This document shows positions 33,690 through 45,899 of a DNA stretch of 64,000 bases, piece after piece. This DNA is from Acheta domesticus. Its lineage: Eukaryota; Arthropoda; Insecta; Orthoptera; Gryllidae. Below the pieces are notes generated by a model. It saw only the letters and a program-made list of their open reading frames with translations, was not told where the DNA came from and did no database searches. Both the position numbers and the translations under genes were made by a program. Where the stretch lies: the NCBI GenBank assembly GCA_031308135.1, contig JAHLJT010000631.1, positions 152,145,425-152,209,424 on the forward strand, read 5' to 3'. Position 1 is the first letter of the stretch; the number at the start of each line of letters is the position of its first letter.

Positions 33690-34460
33690 AAAGAACGGGT
33701 TACGAAAGCCTGTTCTTTTTTATGCAAAGAAGAATGTTGCAGCCAAGTTTACTCGCAACGACTTAAGCTAACGCAATAACGTTGGAGCTTATCATAAACA
33801 AAGGGAATGATATTATTTTAAGGCTAGTAAGTGCACAAACCTATCCAGTCTACTTACAAACAATTACATCGAAAGTGAAGATATTGACTTACACTCGTAA
33901 ATACTATATTTTATGCAAGAAAAGTAAAACATTGGTACAACAGAATTGCACATACTTTTTTCGATTTAAAGGAGAAGAACCTTAATGGTCCAAAAACAAT
34001 AATTTAATTGAAATTGCTTATAGAAACCGGTTACTGTCAATTAGGATAAAGAGTCAGTAACAAATGAGTTCAAATGTTTCACAAGTTTTGTTAGTTAATT
34101 TGGAAGATTTATTACATTATTTTTTCCTAAAAAGTCTGATTACATTTAATACATATATTGCAGTCAATCCAAGTATGTTTATTTAAAATATGTTTCCAGA
34201 AATAGTCGCTTCGTATGAAGCCTGTCACCATAGGACAACGTAAATTGTAAGTAGTCGTACTCGTATATCATTACCCAGGAATTATATCTATTACGTCAAA
34301 GATGGTTGAATACTAGCCGGCGTTATGGGGCAGACAAGCAACGCCCGAAGTGACATCTGGTGGCGAAAGTTTTAAGTTGTCCGGTGACCGCAGTTGTATT
34401 CCACCGTAAGTTGTATATGTTGGAGTGCAAGTATTCGAGTAAATTGATGCATAGAAAGAA
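33690..34460. other. No gene seen
   Basis: Anonymous sequence. A GC-richer patch at 34310-34430 precedes the THAP fragment and may be its leader. Confidence 0.4.
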
Positions 34461-34468
34461 AAACTAGA

Positions 34469-34596
34469 ATGAGTAAATCCGCGAATAAGAAGAAGAAAGG
34501 CGGAAGAAATTGTTGTGTTCCTCACTGAGCAAAATTAAAAACCTCAATTTGAAATATTATTGTTTCCCAAATTGCGAGAGGGAAAGAGAGCATTAA
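34469..34596 (+). pseudogene. THAP-domain fragment
   Basis: From an ATG at 34469 the frame reads MSKSANKKKKGGRNCCVPH then a TGA in place of the expected second cysteine. After a frame change it reads YYCFPNCERERE. The GGRNCCVPHC...FP-x-x-ERE pattern is the start of a C2CH THAP zinc finger, a DNA-binding domain of P-element transposases and of host proteins. Only the first third is visible and it is broken. Unrelated in sequence to the THAP gene at 51584. Confidence 0.5.
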
Positions 34597-34599
34597 TGA

Positions 34600-35108
34600 C
34601 ACATGTGGACAAAATAATGTACATGGCCTTTGTTCTAGCAAATAAAGAACCGCTTCAGCGTCATAAGTAATTTAATGAAATTTTATTAGGTTTATGTGAT
34701 AACATTGTAAAGAAATGTGTAATCTAAACAAAACACTCTTATATAGATTATCATGTAAACTTCGTTCAAACAAAATGGTCCTTAAATTAGGCAGATACAA
34801 CGATTTTTGAGATTCATAATTTAGCTCCAAGAGCTGGTGTAAAATAAGAAAAATATAAATTTTTAATTTTGGGAATAATAGATTATTAAAATTCTTTATC
34901 CCGATGAACAAGAATATGAACTTGATCGACTGATGAATAGACAAAAAAATGACAAATGTATATTACAAGTACATGCATAGATACTTGAAGCCGAGTATAA
35001 TGACCATGAGAAACTTTTATCTTTGAATCACCGTTTTCATTAAATTCCAAATATGGAAAAGATATTTTTTTTTTCTTCCGTGTCCACTACTGCACCATGA
35101 TTACATGA
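34600..35108. other. No gene seen
   Basis: Anonymous AT-rich sequence. The 90-codon minus frame at 34672-34944 has no known motif. Confidence 0.4.
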
Positions 35109-35116
35109 GTGAGAGC

Positions 35117-35604
35117 CAGCGGCGTAGCTTCAGCTGGTGTCACCAGGGGCAAAGCTAATGGTGTCACCCCCCCCCCCATAAATTAAGTATAAAAATATCT
35201 ATTGCTGCATAGATTTACATTATTTTATTAAAAATACAAACATATTTGCACATAATAGTTATTTACAGTATATAAAAAAAATTCTATAAAATTAAGAATT
35301 GCAATATAATTTTTAAATAAGTAGTTTTAAATTAAATATAACTTATCAACAAATATAAGTTATTTATAAAACCTGTTTACGAGATTTTAGGGCAGCAAAC
35401 ATATTTATAATTTCATTAAAATCTATACTTATTGCAATGTCATTTTCTATTGACAATAGGGCCAAATCAGATAGTCTTGATTAATATATAAAATTTTTAA
35501 GTAAATGATTTAAATTGTATAATTCCAACTATAAAATATTTTAAGTGGTGTCATCCCTAAAACGGTGTCACCCGGGGCGCGCCGCCCCCCTAGATACACC
35601 ACTG
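35117..35604. mobile_element. hAT-type non-autonomous element (MITE)
   Basis: Ends CAGCGGCGTAGCTTCAGCTG (left) and, inverted from the right, CAGTGGTGTATCTAGGGGGG form terminal inverted repeats of the widespread CAGNGGCGTA type. Inner GGTGTCACC matches on both sides as well. Flanking octamers GTGAGAGC (35109-35116) and GTAAGGGC (35605-35612) agree at six of eight positions, consistent with an old 8-bp target duplication. The interior is AT-rich with no coding. Confidence 0.7.
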
Positions 35605-35611
35605 GTAAGGG

Positions 35612-37200
35612 CACTTGGTTTCCAACAATTCAAATCCTTGACCATTCTTAATTATCCCATCCGGACTGCAGGCTAACTATGGCTGCTTAAAAGAAATTAT
35701 AAGACCCGTCTTATCCCAGTCATGGACTTCCTTTACACTATACATGAAAACTTTCTACTAGTTCCTGCCCTTTATTTAAACTTTTCTGTTGGAATATTCC
35801 GACTTCTACAGGTTGAAAACTGAAAGTAATAGTTATTAGCATTATGTGAAATGTAATATATATTAATAATATGTATAATTCGAGAATCCTGTGCGATTTA
35901 CCTATTTTCATTGTACACGCGGCAATACTCACTTCTACTTTGATCACCGGATTATTGCGGATTGCTGCAGCTAGAGCGCAGTGTCGTCGGAAAAAATTCA
36001 ACTTGCCTGCCCCATACAGAAACATTTGAATTGAGAAATATTTATTACATTATTTATATTGTGCATGAGCAAAGCAGGACAATATTAACAAAAATATAAT
36101 TAAAACTCCCGTGAAACTCCAAATTGATAAAATATATTGCATTACTTTATAGCAATAGCAAGTCATATGTCCACCGATTCTAAGAATTAAACGCGATTCA
36201 ATTTAATAAGAAGAAATTGCATCAGATGGTATTGCTTGAAAAATTAGAGCAGCAGCAGCTGTTTCACAACGGGTCGACTCAGTATAGAAGCTAGTAATAC
36301 GCGCGTGTCGATTGCACTGAAGATCAATTTTATTTGCGCGAAGTTGGTGTTAAGATTATGATCGCTGTATGATCCATGAAACAACGCGTTTGCCTGCGAT
36401 CCTCTCGCCCAGACAAGGTAATACTGACTTCTTAAATAATTATATAAATATTATATACAATGATATACAGCGCGGTGAGCTGTCTTGATTATTGTCATTT
36501 TCAGAACTTTCCCTTGTGTCAAAGAATTAGAATGACGAGCGGAAGTTTTCTGTTGCACGATATCTACAAAAGCTCTCCCAAAAAACTCAAGCTTTATTCG
36601 CAGCCTCAACCATTAGTGCCGAAACACACTCGGGATTATTAAGTTGCACTGATATATTGTAGTAAAAAAATCTTGTCTTTAGAATTACAGCTAAGTGTCA
36701 TGTGTGATTTTTAAAATTTTTTGCGTCTTAATTATTACTGTATCGACGCAACTCGTCTCCTAGCCCATGACCGAGCGTTGAGCGCTTGCTCCGGAGTAAT
36801 TCTCCATTAATATTTAGGCCCGTTAATTCTATAGAGCACTGTACGTCTCGTCACGAGCCCAGCCAGGTAGCATCTCCGCGTACGCGCCTTAAACCGCGCG
36901 CCCCTGCGTCACTGCCCAGCGGCCAGAAGTGGGAATTAATGAGTTCTGGGGCGATATTAGATTAATGCTTAATGATGCTCTAAAATAAGAAAGTTAAAAT
37001 TAATTAAATCCACCTTTTGAAAACCTTGAAAACTAATTTATAAATGTCAAAAGCTTTGGTTTCAAAGCTTTAGCTTCAAAGCTTTGACTTTATATTTGCC
37101 AATAAGCTCTTGCATTAACTATTTTAACTGAAAAACTACGTACTAGCTAACCAGCAAGTTTGCCACACGTGAAATTACCCCCATTTGCGGGCAGGTATGG
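35612..37200. other. No gene recognised
   Basis: Mostly AT-rich. A GC-richer, CpG-containing patch at about 36740-36930 is unassigned. Sequence just left of the BEL/Pao gag could hold its LTR, but I could not find matching repeats. Confidence 0.4.
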
Positions 37201-37319
37201 AGAGTTAATGCAATTTTATGATATCTTCATAACAGCAGTGGTGAAAATGACTCACTTAGCAGTATTAAAAAAATACATGCGTCTACTTTCGCAGGTGAAA
37301 TAGAACAATTTTATAAACG

Positions 37320-38560
37320 CTTTAAACGTGCCAGGAGATACCTTTGATAGAGCTTAGGAAGTATTAGTCGAAAAATACTCAAATAAGACTAATGGACACT
37401 CATATCAAAGTTTTGCTCAATTTGCCACAAGTTAAGAATAATTCATCGTCTTTTAAACCATTCATTTCTGAAATCACCATGAAAATTGGAGTGGGTTAAA
37501 ATCAATATCGTTAAAGATTGACTTCGGTGAAAAAATCATACTGCACTTAATACTCACTAAACTAGATTTCAGTACTACCGAATCGTAGTATGTTAATCAC
37601 AACTCGTCAAAAAATATACAAGGCTTACAAGAATTATTAGACTTACTAAACCAAAGGGCAAATGCCTTGGAATTCAATGTAACACTTCTCAAAAACCACA
37701 ATCAAATTCTGTTGCAGTTGGAAAGCCCCATCTTCTATCTTCCTCCCGCCAGAAGGTATTTGCTATTTTTAATGTATCTGTTTCTACGCAGCGCGTCTTG
37801 TGCCCAGAGAATCACCCGCTCTACAAATGTATACAATTTCAGCAAATGACTGTGCAGGTTGCAGATGTGTCGCAATAGTACATTATGAGTACTATTGTGC
37901 GTGAATTGTTTATTTAAAGCAGTCACAGACCACCCGTGAAGTAAAAAGAAATGCAGGACATATGAGCAGAAGCAAAATTCTCTTTTGCATGATCCAAATT
38001 ATAAAAACCAGAACCACCCAGTCCCTAAGCCAGAGAGTTCTAACATAACTCCAAAATCGAATTTAGTATCTCACCTTAACGTGCAATCAGAGCCTTTCCC
38101 GGACGGAGGAGAATGTTAAATAGACAAGACGGTGGCATCAGGGACTGAAAAGGTTCTCTTTCAGTGAAACAAAGCAATTTTAGACATTGCTGCCCACTGC
38201 CATAATTTTTGTCAGAGACAGGCTGGGAAATGATGTCCCAGCCAGAGCATTGTTAGACTCGGGAGTGAAATAGTGAAACATGTTTTATAATAGAAGCTCT
38301 TGTGCAATTGTTAGGTATCACAAGAACAAGATGTGACTACTCGATACATTAAGTAAATTATCTAAAATAAGGATCTAATGAGAAAGTGAATTTAACCACC
38401 AAATCTTGTTTCAATAATTGGCAAACTGGAGTACAGTGTTTAAAAGCGCCTTCAATTTCATCCAGGTTGCCTCAAAACTCGATGGACATATTTAAAAGAT
38501 TTAAAATTCCCCCGCATCGTAAGATAGCAGATAACATTTTCAATTTGTCAAAGTTGACAT
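37320..38560 (+). pseudogene. BEL/Pao gag (DUF1759) and protease
   Basis: Gag blocks are VLVEKYSNKTNG, VLLNLPQVKNNSSSFKPFIS, EITMKIG, EKIILHLILTKLDFSTTES and LQELLDLLNQRANALE, the DUF1759 pattern of BEL/Pao gag. Protease follows as a TAIIFV-type strand, RDRLGNDVPARALLDSG, with the catalytic DSG in an ALLDSG motif, and then LPQNSMDIFKRFKIPPH and IADNIFNLSK, the usual spacer before RT. Frameshifts separate the blocks. Confidence 0.8.
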
Positions 38561-38589
38561 ATTACTAAACTCTGATGTATTCTTTGAAG

Positions 38590-40620
38590 TTTTTAAAGCT
38601 AAAATTTCAGCTCAAAAAACACTCAGCTAGGAGCTGTAATAGCTGGTTAATTTCCAAATAGGAAAATTGAAGGAGGGCGTAATGCCAACTGCTTTTTCTG
38701 CTTGAGAATCAAACTCCACTGACGAATAATGTAGAATTCGATATGCAAAGTATTTGCGAAGGGATTGAGAGAAACGAATTGTCACTTCTTTTAAATTCTG
38801 ACGACTTAATTCACCCTGCTGAAGCGCACTTTCTAGCCACAACCTGAAGGCAACCCAGTGGGCACTTTCCTGTATATATGCCTTTTATGCGAGTCCCGTT
38901 CGGTGTTGGGGAAACCATATTACATTGTATTGTCCAGAGTACAGCGCTTTCAAAGGGATGAGAAGCTCAGAAGGGATTATGTTGGCTCGATAATATATGC
39001 TATATATTGGCTATATATATCGAGGGGAGAGGGGCAATTATATTTCTTATTTTTGTGTACAAAATCCTACTTCACTTACCTCAAAATTGAGAACCGTGTT
39101 TCACGCATCAGTGAAAACTACTTCTGGGCACAGTCCAAAAGATATCCTATGGGCTAGACAACGATCCAACCTGAATTAATTGATATACTCTTAAGATTTA
39201 GAAGTTTCAAGTGCGCCTTTGCTGCTTGTTGGCACGAGCGGCAAAAAATGGCACCGTTCGTGTAGTTCAATTATTCATAACAATATTTGGTGCTAATTAA
39301 CAGTATAGAACATTCATTTCAAAAGTGGTGATTTCGACTTAGTATTTTTTCCCAAAATCCGCGCGATAATTTCCAACAAAAGAGCAGAGTCCTTTCTTTC
39401 AACGATGTGCTTTGGGAGATAAGTTCTAGCCTTCAACTGTAGATTGCAGCAACTCCTCGACGCTTTGAAATCTCTGGCTGATGGTAGCGATTTCTTAGAA
39501 AGAGTCTGGGTTCCGCTTAGACGCGACCGAGTCATTGTTATAAAATTCAAAACTCCATCAGTGATTTCCCAGACGTCGCCTTATCAGTATACAAACAAGC
39601 ATAAACGCATGTGTATTCGCGTGCCGTGAAAATTGAAGTTGAACTCGAGAAAGTTAGTACTGTTTCAAGGCCACGTTGGAATTGCATTCTCTGTGAACTA
39701 GTGTTTACTAAAGTGCACGAATCACCTGGGCAAAGTGTGCACAGAATATGTACTAACAAAAACTCATTTCGGGTGCCCAAAACACAGGTAAAATTTGACA
39801 ATCTATTCAATAATCAATTATTCTTTCGTAGAAGTAAACGGACAGTCGTAAATATTGTCGTTTTTAGAATGAATTAAAAGCAAGCAGTTTTTATGTCGCG
39901 CCGCGTCCTAGCCCAGCAGCTCTCCCACAAAAATCAACAAAGCTATTGTTTGCAGCCCCAACCCTGCTTATGTAAAGAAAGTGTATCGTATGGTTCAACT
40001 AAATGAAGAACACACAAGTTATGAGAAAATTCTACGAAGAGAGCATTCTTCACCTCCTCTAAAAACTTACAAAATAATCACATATGGCTTCGCCACTTTA
40101 GAATTTGTAGCAACACAATATTTGAAATAAATTTCTGGTAATAATGGAACTGTTTTTTTAAAGCAGTTCTTGCCATTACCAATTCATTCTATGTAGATGA
40201 CGTATTGCATGGAGCAGAGTCTGTACTTGAAACAATTGAATTATTTAAACAAATAGCAGTCCTACTTTTAGAAACTCACTTTAAATTCAGAAAGATTAGA
40301 AGCAATACTAATTCCATGATAAATACTTTGCTTGGAGAATCCCCTGGAGAGAATCTTATTGCATTAGGTTCAAACAATTCAAATAAATACTCGGTATTTT
40401 CTGGCATACAGGAAATGACACTTTGCATTTTGCTCACGCTGTTCATATCCCACTTCCTGCCGAATCCATTGGTTGGTCACAGAGGAAAGTCTTGCATATA
40501 ACAGCAACTTTTTTCGATCCCTTGGGTCTAGCCACACCTTGGGTTACCACCATACAGGGAAACTAGAAAAAAATCTCAAGTGGTAGCTATTTCCTTCGGA
40601 TGGGCTCAAGAGTCGGCGAA
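38590..40620 (+). pseudogene. BEL/Pao reverse transcriptase, split and frameshifted
   Basis: The first half reads TSLTSKLRTVFHASVKTTSG and, after a shift, QPELIDILLRFRSFKCAF-like sequence (39070-39235). The second half carries the catalytic FYVDD (about 40186-40200) followed by VLHGAESVLETIELFKQIAV, then after a shift KVLHITATFFDPLGLATP (40480-40550), the family's conserved post-catalytic motif. About 750 bases of unidentified sequence separate the halves. Confidence 0.8.
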
Positions 40621-40764
40621 TTTTTTGATATAGGATGCAGTTAGATTAGTCTATAGATTTAAGGAATTTAACTTTGACTTAGTTAAACAATGCTGAGTTG
40701 TAAGTACAACCATTCGTAGCATGGAGGGAAAAATATGGTTTTCAAGTCTCTTCTCCACCGCACT

Positions 40765-40930
40765 TCCCGGCGAAGGGGGCTCAGAGCATCGACTGACATC
40801 ACTGCAGTGCCTCTGACCGGGAAGACCTAGGATTCGAGTCCTGATGGTCGCAGGATTTTAGACACAAGCTTCTAGTTAGATCAAATTCAGCCGCTATGTG
40901 GAGGTGGATTCTAGCGGTCGGCTGCTCTGA
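40765..40930 (+). repeat. tRNA-derived SINE head
   Basis: A strong B-box-like AGGATTCGAGTCCTG at 40829-40843, with GGGGCTCAGAGCATCG upstream as an A-box-like stretch. The cloverleaf does not close, so a SINE head is more likely than a tRNA gene. Confidence 0.55.
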
Positions 40931-41945
40931 TCGGTATTTTAATTGATTTCCCTGATCAACTCCTGGCGAATTCCGGAGCAGCTCGCTCACAAACGGACCG
41001 CGCGCGACCTTTCCTTCCTCTTCTATGCCCTTTCCTCTCCCTACTTACACACACTCTCACACGCACTACACTACCACACATGTCCTGTTGGCAGCTTAGA
41101 GCTTGATCCGGCTGGAGCGGTGCTGTGCTGGACGGAGATTCTTGATAGGGGAGAATCCCCTGCAGCCGAGGTAAGTCGACGATGGATCTTGCCATCCAGC
41201 GGAGGAAGATCACCGTCTCCTCCCGTGATAGAAACGTGCACTACACTATGTACGGGACTACTGGTCTTGGCAGTTGACGCGCCCGGAATCACTAATCCAA
41301 TCAATCCTTCAAATCCACTCTTCCAGGTTGCTGTAGGAATTGGGGACTTTCCCTTGTAATGCTCCCGTTCTAGGAAACGGTCATAAGGAGAAATTTGAAA
41401 ATCTATCATTAATACTGGGTCTGTATTTTCTTCCACCAATATGTGTATATTTTTGTGTGTATCTTAATGAAATTGTTTAAAAAAAATATACATAAAGTGA
41501 CTAGCGACGTTCCAGATAAAATGTACTTATACTTGTAGTACTATCTTTACGCACTATCTATACTCTAGTACTATCTTTGTACCATCATCATAATCTTTAT
41601 TGCAATATTTTGGTATAAATACAATCTGAAGTTAAGACCTATTATACTTTTATATTGTTCCTTAATACTGTCAATATTGTATTTTAAATTTCTGTTACTT
41701 ATATTCTATAGTGTATTGTATTTCTCTGGTGTTAAAAATGATTTTATACTTATGTAAAGTGCTCATGTAAACAGAATGTAGTTTGATGTAACGTCTCTGG
41801 ACATATTTCATTTCTTCCGCCTACTTTTTCTTCCTCCTCTTCTTCGCATCTTCTCGCTCCCCTTTATCTCACAAATTTCCCCTTTTTTCTTTAGGATCCC
41901 ACCCCCGAACATATTTTCTCTTCTCTTTTTTATATTCTGCTGTAT
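40930..41945. other. Mixed GC-rich then AT-rich sequence, no recognised gene
   Basis: 40940-41400 is GC-rich with open frames on both strands up to 138 codons and no known domain. It could be the body of the SINE or LINE that carries the tRNA-like head. 41400-41945 is AT-rich. Confidence 0.4.
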
Positions 41946-41946
41946 T

Positions 41947-42270
41947 AATGTTCGGCCCTAAGCCGCCATCCTGATTGAGGTTTTTCTGGGTTTACTCAGC
42001 GTACGCCGGGATGGTCCCTTGTTTGGCACTCTTAGTCATAAATGTACAGCTGTCTCCCCTCTCAGTCCCTCTCCTTTCTTCTTTCTCTTTCGGATTTTCT
42101 TCTTAATTTCCATCTGTTTCCCCTCTCTTCCACATCTCTCTGCGTTTTTCAAATGTTCGGTCTTAAGCCGCCATCCTGATTAAGGTTTTCTGGGTTTACT
42201 CAATCGCTTAAGGCGTTTGCCGGGACGGTCTCTAGTTTTGCTCTCCCAGACGTAAATGTACAGTTGGCCC
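41947..42270. repeat. Tandem pair of a ~205-base unit
   Basis: Unit 1 (41947-42050) and unit 2 (42153-42270) share ATGTTCGG, TAAGCCGCCATCCTGATT, TTTTCTGGGTTTACTCA, GCCGGGA-GGT and GTAAATGTACAG, in the same order and orientation. Pyrimidine-rich sequence lies between. Followed by a (TTA)n tract at about 42358-42378, so this may be the 3' UTR of a LINE. Confidence 0.8.
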
Positions 42271-42379
42271 TCCCCCTCTTAAAATGTTACTATTCTGTAT
42301 TAATGTAGACTGAGTGGTTTGGCGGAAGATGGCCTGAACATCGCCATTAATAAATACATAATTATTATTATTATTATAT

Positions 42380-43130
42380 GAGTAGTAATAAATCCATTCT
42401 TTTGCACTATGAATGTACCTGCAATTTCGGTTACTTGTTCTTTAATAATTCTGGTCTCATTGCACTTTAACGTCAGCATAGTGATTAATAGACGTTTGTT
42501 TTTCTCATTAGACGGAAATTTTTCTTCAGAAATACCTAGTACTATTGTTTCATGATTTCCTCGAGCTATGCATGGATGTAGTACGTTCATGCTTATGCAA
42601 TTAATTCAAAATAGTACTGCAATTCAAAATCGTTTTAGCTAGAGGGACAAATACTCGCCCTTTTTCAGAGCGCCCTGTCAGTGGACCTTGTCATAAAAAG
42701 AAAGTTAATTTTTTCATGTTGTAGGAAATTTTGTCTATCCCAATTTTCGAGAAATTACTTAAGTTTTTGAAATATTCGCTACAAATTAAAAAAAGATGCA
42801 GCACAAACAAACCTTACAATGATTTTTTCCTTGATCTCTTTTGATCACCATTTTACAGGACTACTTTAACATGGATATCCCTTCTTAGAGTTATGACCTC
42901 CTAGACAATATTCAGATTTTCGAGAGTACCCACCCCCATTTCCAGTTTTCACCACCGGTATAAGGATCGTTCTCCTGCTCCAAAATTTCCACTAATTTTG
43001 GTTCCGCTGCGGAAGTCCCAACTAGCACTAGTAGCAGCAGGGCCGCAACGTAAGCTGCCAGCTGCAACAGAACATAAACTTATGCATTGCATTGCAACCT
43101 TACCATGCTCCTTTTTACAGGCCTCTTAGA
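42380..43130. other. No gene seen
   Basis: Anonymous AT-rich sequence. Confidence 0.4.
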
Positions 43131-43133
43131 CTG

Positions 43134-43372
43134 TACTTGGATTTTTATTTTTTGGCGTGTGAGGGCCTGCCTTCACTACGGAATATCTCACGATATTTCG
43201 TTTCCTTGTCTTTTTCGTTCGTGCCGCTAGGCGTCACATGATCGCGGTCGTATCAAGCAGCGCAGGCGATCATGCGACATCTTGCGGCACGACCGAGAAA
43301 CACGCGAAATGCCATGAGATATTCCATCGTGAAGACAGGTCCTACCACACCAAGAAATAAAAACCCAAGTAT
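43134..43372. mobile_element. Foldback MITE of about 240 bases
   Basis: Long inverted arms. The left arm TACTTGGATTTTTATTTTTT, GGCGTG, CTGCCTTCAC and GGAATATCTCACG pairs with the right arm read inverted: TACTTGGGTTTTTATTTCTT, GGTGTG, CTGTCTTCAC, GGAATATCTCATG. Inner sequence TCGTGCCGC...CGATCATGCGAC also pairs. Nearly the whole element is one hairpin. No coding. Confidence 0.85.
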
Positions 43373-43379
43373 AACTCAG

Positions 43380-44760
43380 AATTTTGGGAAAAGCAAAGCA
43401 AAGATATACATCAACTTCACTCCTTCATATAAATGGGGCTTACTTGCTTAAATTACTTTATAAACTTTCTAAATCAGAATTTGTAAGGGAAAAACTTATT
43501 GCTCGGGCCCACAGCAAAGCAGGAATAAATACGTTTATTCCACAATGCAAGGCAGAACAAGTACTGTAATAGGTAAGCGCGCGGCCATTGGCTGCGGGAT
43601 GCGTATCCCAGCACGCCGCTGAAAGCCCTGTCGACAAGCTGCGCCCACGGCTTTCCCAGAAATCTTGCTCAGAAGCACACGTGCGCGCCTCGCTATCACC
43701 GCCCCGCTCCGCCCGTTGCAGGAGCAACGGACAAAACCGTCTAGAATTTTCCATGTCCAAATCAAACGGCAAATTGTAATTGGCCATCGCCATCCCCACC
43801 TCTGCCGCGCGAGAGAGCCCATTCCTAACGTCTTCTTGCCGCAAGCGAAATTCGTCAGTCCAGTGCAAGGCACCATGACAGAAGGATGCGTGTGCTGAGG
43901 CTCCGCGCGGTAGCGTGTAAACTAATGTACAATCGCGCAACTTGAGCTGCATACGGCTCGCGCACATTTATTAATTCAATCGTGGCAGTAAGCATCTAAA
44001 TTGTGTCTGTCGCTCTTGCGTAAGTTTACGCCCGTAATTGTTAATTCAACTGTGTAACTCGCGGCTGCTTCTGGCACTAAAGTAACTACTGCAGTGTACA
44101 AGGTCCCTGCAATAACCGTACTTGGACAAGTGTGAATTAACGCGCCAAGTGAAATTTTTATGTTTATGCGCTGTGTTCTTGTAACAGACATTCAACAACC
44201 TGCTTATTAAATCTTGTTTGTGCTGGGACTTTACTTGTCTGTGTATCCTGCAACTCCTGCGCCAATCCCACGAGCTGTCAAAGGGTTTTGGGACTACTGT
44301 ACCTCATCATAATTAATTATACAGTCCATTTAAATAATAACGCATTATGAGTATAGTAGCCAGGAACACTTATTCAGAAACTTAACCTTAATTGACATTT
44401 AGTACGTGTAATTTTTGTTTTTTTTTTGTTTTGGTAGTTGATTACTTGCAGTTCATTTGATGTTGACATGCGATCTTAGACTCAATGACAAAGGTCAAAA
44501 AATTCTGAAAAAAATCGTTTCCTAAACTGCACATTTTTTCTTTCCATTAACTGTCGTAGAAAATATAACGGTCATTACTAGACCGCGGAACTTCACACAA
44601 CTGCAAATTTTTCCTGATTGCGCATATTGAAAGGAAACACATAAAACTTTACCTATTAAACATAGCCCATTTTGCATAATTGCATATTTCTGTGATTTTT
44701 TTCTTGAACTGCATATTTCAATGTAAGCATCTTGAAAGAATGCTATTTGTTCTCTTGCTT
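43380..44760. other. GC-rich island then AT-rich DNA, no recognised gene
   Basis: 43560-43930 is GC- and CpG-rich with an ATTGGC box-like site at about 43587-43594. Open frames there (to 169 codons, both strands) have no known motif. 43930-44760 is AT-rich and empty by eye. Confidence 0.4.
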
Positions 44761-44764
44761 AAGA

Positions 44765-45058
44765 AGAAAATTCTTAAGAAAAGAAAGTTATGTAATGCTG
44801 CGCGAGGAAATTGCAAATTTTCGGCAGAAAAACTCTTACTACAGGGCCCTGGTAACGGAAAAGTGGATAAATCCAGTTGATAAATTTAGAAAAAATCCTC
44901 TAAAACGTGGTGCAGCGAGAATACATGTTTTATGGTTCCTTGATACCGAACAATCGATTGACAGCAAAACGTCTGTCCGTCTGCGAACAACGCTAGCGAC
45001 GAAACTGTTTAGCTGAGTTTCTCCAAAATTGATATTCCCAGATGAATTATTAATAAAA
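44765..45058 (-). repeat. Dispersed repeat family, tail fragment
   Basis: Minus-oriented: GAAAGTTATGTAATGCTGCG, GGAAAAGTGGATAAATCCAG, AAACGTGGTGCAGC, TTGATACCGAACAAT and a GTCTGTCCGTCTG run. Confidence 0.7.
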
Positions 45059-45549
45059 ATTGTGCCCGCACTCATTGGCCCCGACCCCACAGTAAAGAGA
45101 ACTAGTGGTGCACATACTTTCTCGCATAGTTTCTACATGCTCCTAAATGGTCCTATGCACTACTACATAAACATACATATTTTTCGTTCCGACCCGAAAT
45201 CTGATCATTAAAAGTTATACCGGCCGGGACTTATACCACTAGTTAGTTAATGCCTTATTTTACCATTACACCACACTAGAACCGTATGGGTCGAACAGGG
45301 TCATAAAATGAATCGAACCGTGGGACAAAATGGGAAATGCATATTAGGAAAACAATTAATATGATGGTACCAGGATGAGATGTGAAAGATTGTTAAAAAG
45401 TTGAAAACTGGAATATTACATAGAGACACTTTCAGTTCATTTATCGAAATGATCAACATTTGCGATTCAAATGGCTACCCATGGTGTTCAATCATGTTTC
45501 CAGAATTCTCAATTATTTCCAATGACAACAGAGAATGTTGACAAATACA

Positions 45550-45630
45550 TTAACACAACCAGGACTCGAACCAGAATGTTTCCTCGGAAGAGCTGTGCCA
45601 ATGGTCGCTACTTAACGACTGTAACCACCT
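45550..45630 (-). repeat. tRNA-derived SINE head or tRNA-like sequence
   Basis: On the minus strand an A-box-like TGGCACAGCTCT is followed after about 20 bases by a near-perfect B box GGTTCGAGTCCTGG (45573-45560). Acceptor stems do not pair clearly. Confidence 0.5.
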
Positions 45631-45899
45631 TTGCTGTGCATGGTTTTTACACTTATATAATATTAGTAAGGGTATAGTGGTTTCATTTACAGCATTAGGA
45701 AACCGAAAAAAATTCAGGGAATGTGAAAGAAATAGTCATTTGGGCGCCCAAAGAAGGTATATGTGAAGATAATCATTCATAACAGAAAAACTAGTTCAGA
45801 CTGTAGAGATTAGAAAACTAAGTGCTGCGAGAAACTCTGTGCCATTCTATAGCACAACTACTTTATTTATTTATTTGTCTTCCCTTATTACACATGTGG

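Larger units (their letters stand above)
37210..40620 (+). mobile_element. BEL/Pao LTR retrotransposon, dead and without recognised LTRs
   Basis: Gag, protease and reverse transcriptase remnants follow one another on the plus strand. A stretch at about 39250-40000 interrupts the RT with sequence I do not recognise. Integrase was not found, so the 3' half is missing. Many stops and frame changes. Confidence 0.8.

Noticed and set aside
39250..40000. Host gene between the two halves of BEL/Pao RT
   Set aside because: Frames on both strands are short, share no clear motif and the BEL/Pao frame resumes afterwards, so an insertion or scrambled element sequence is more likely.
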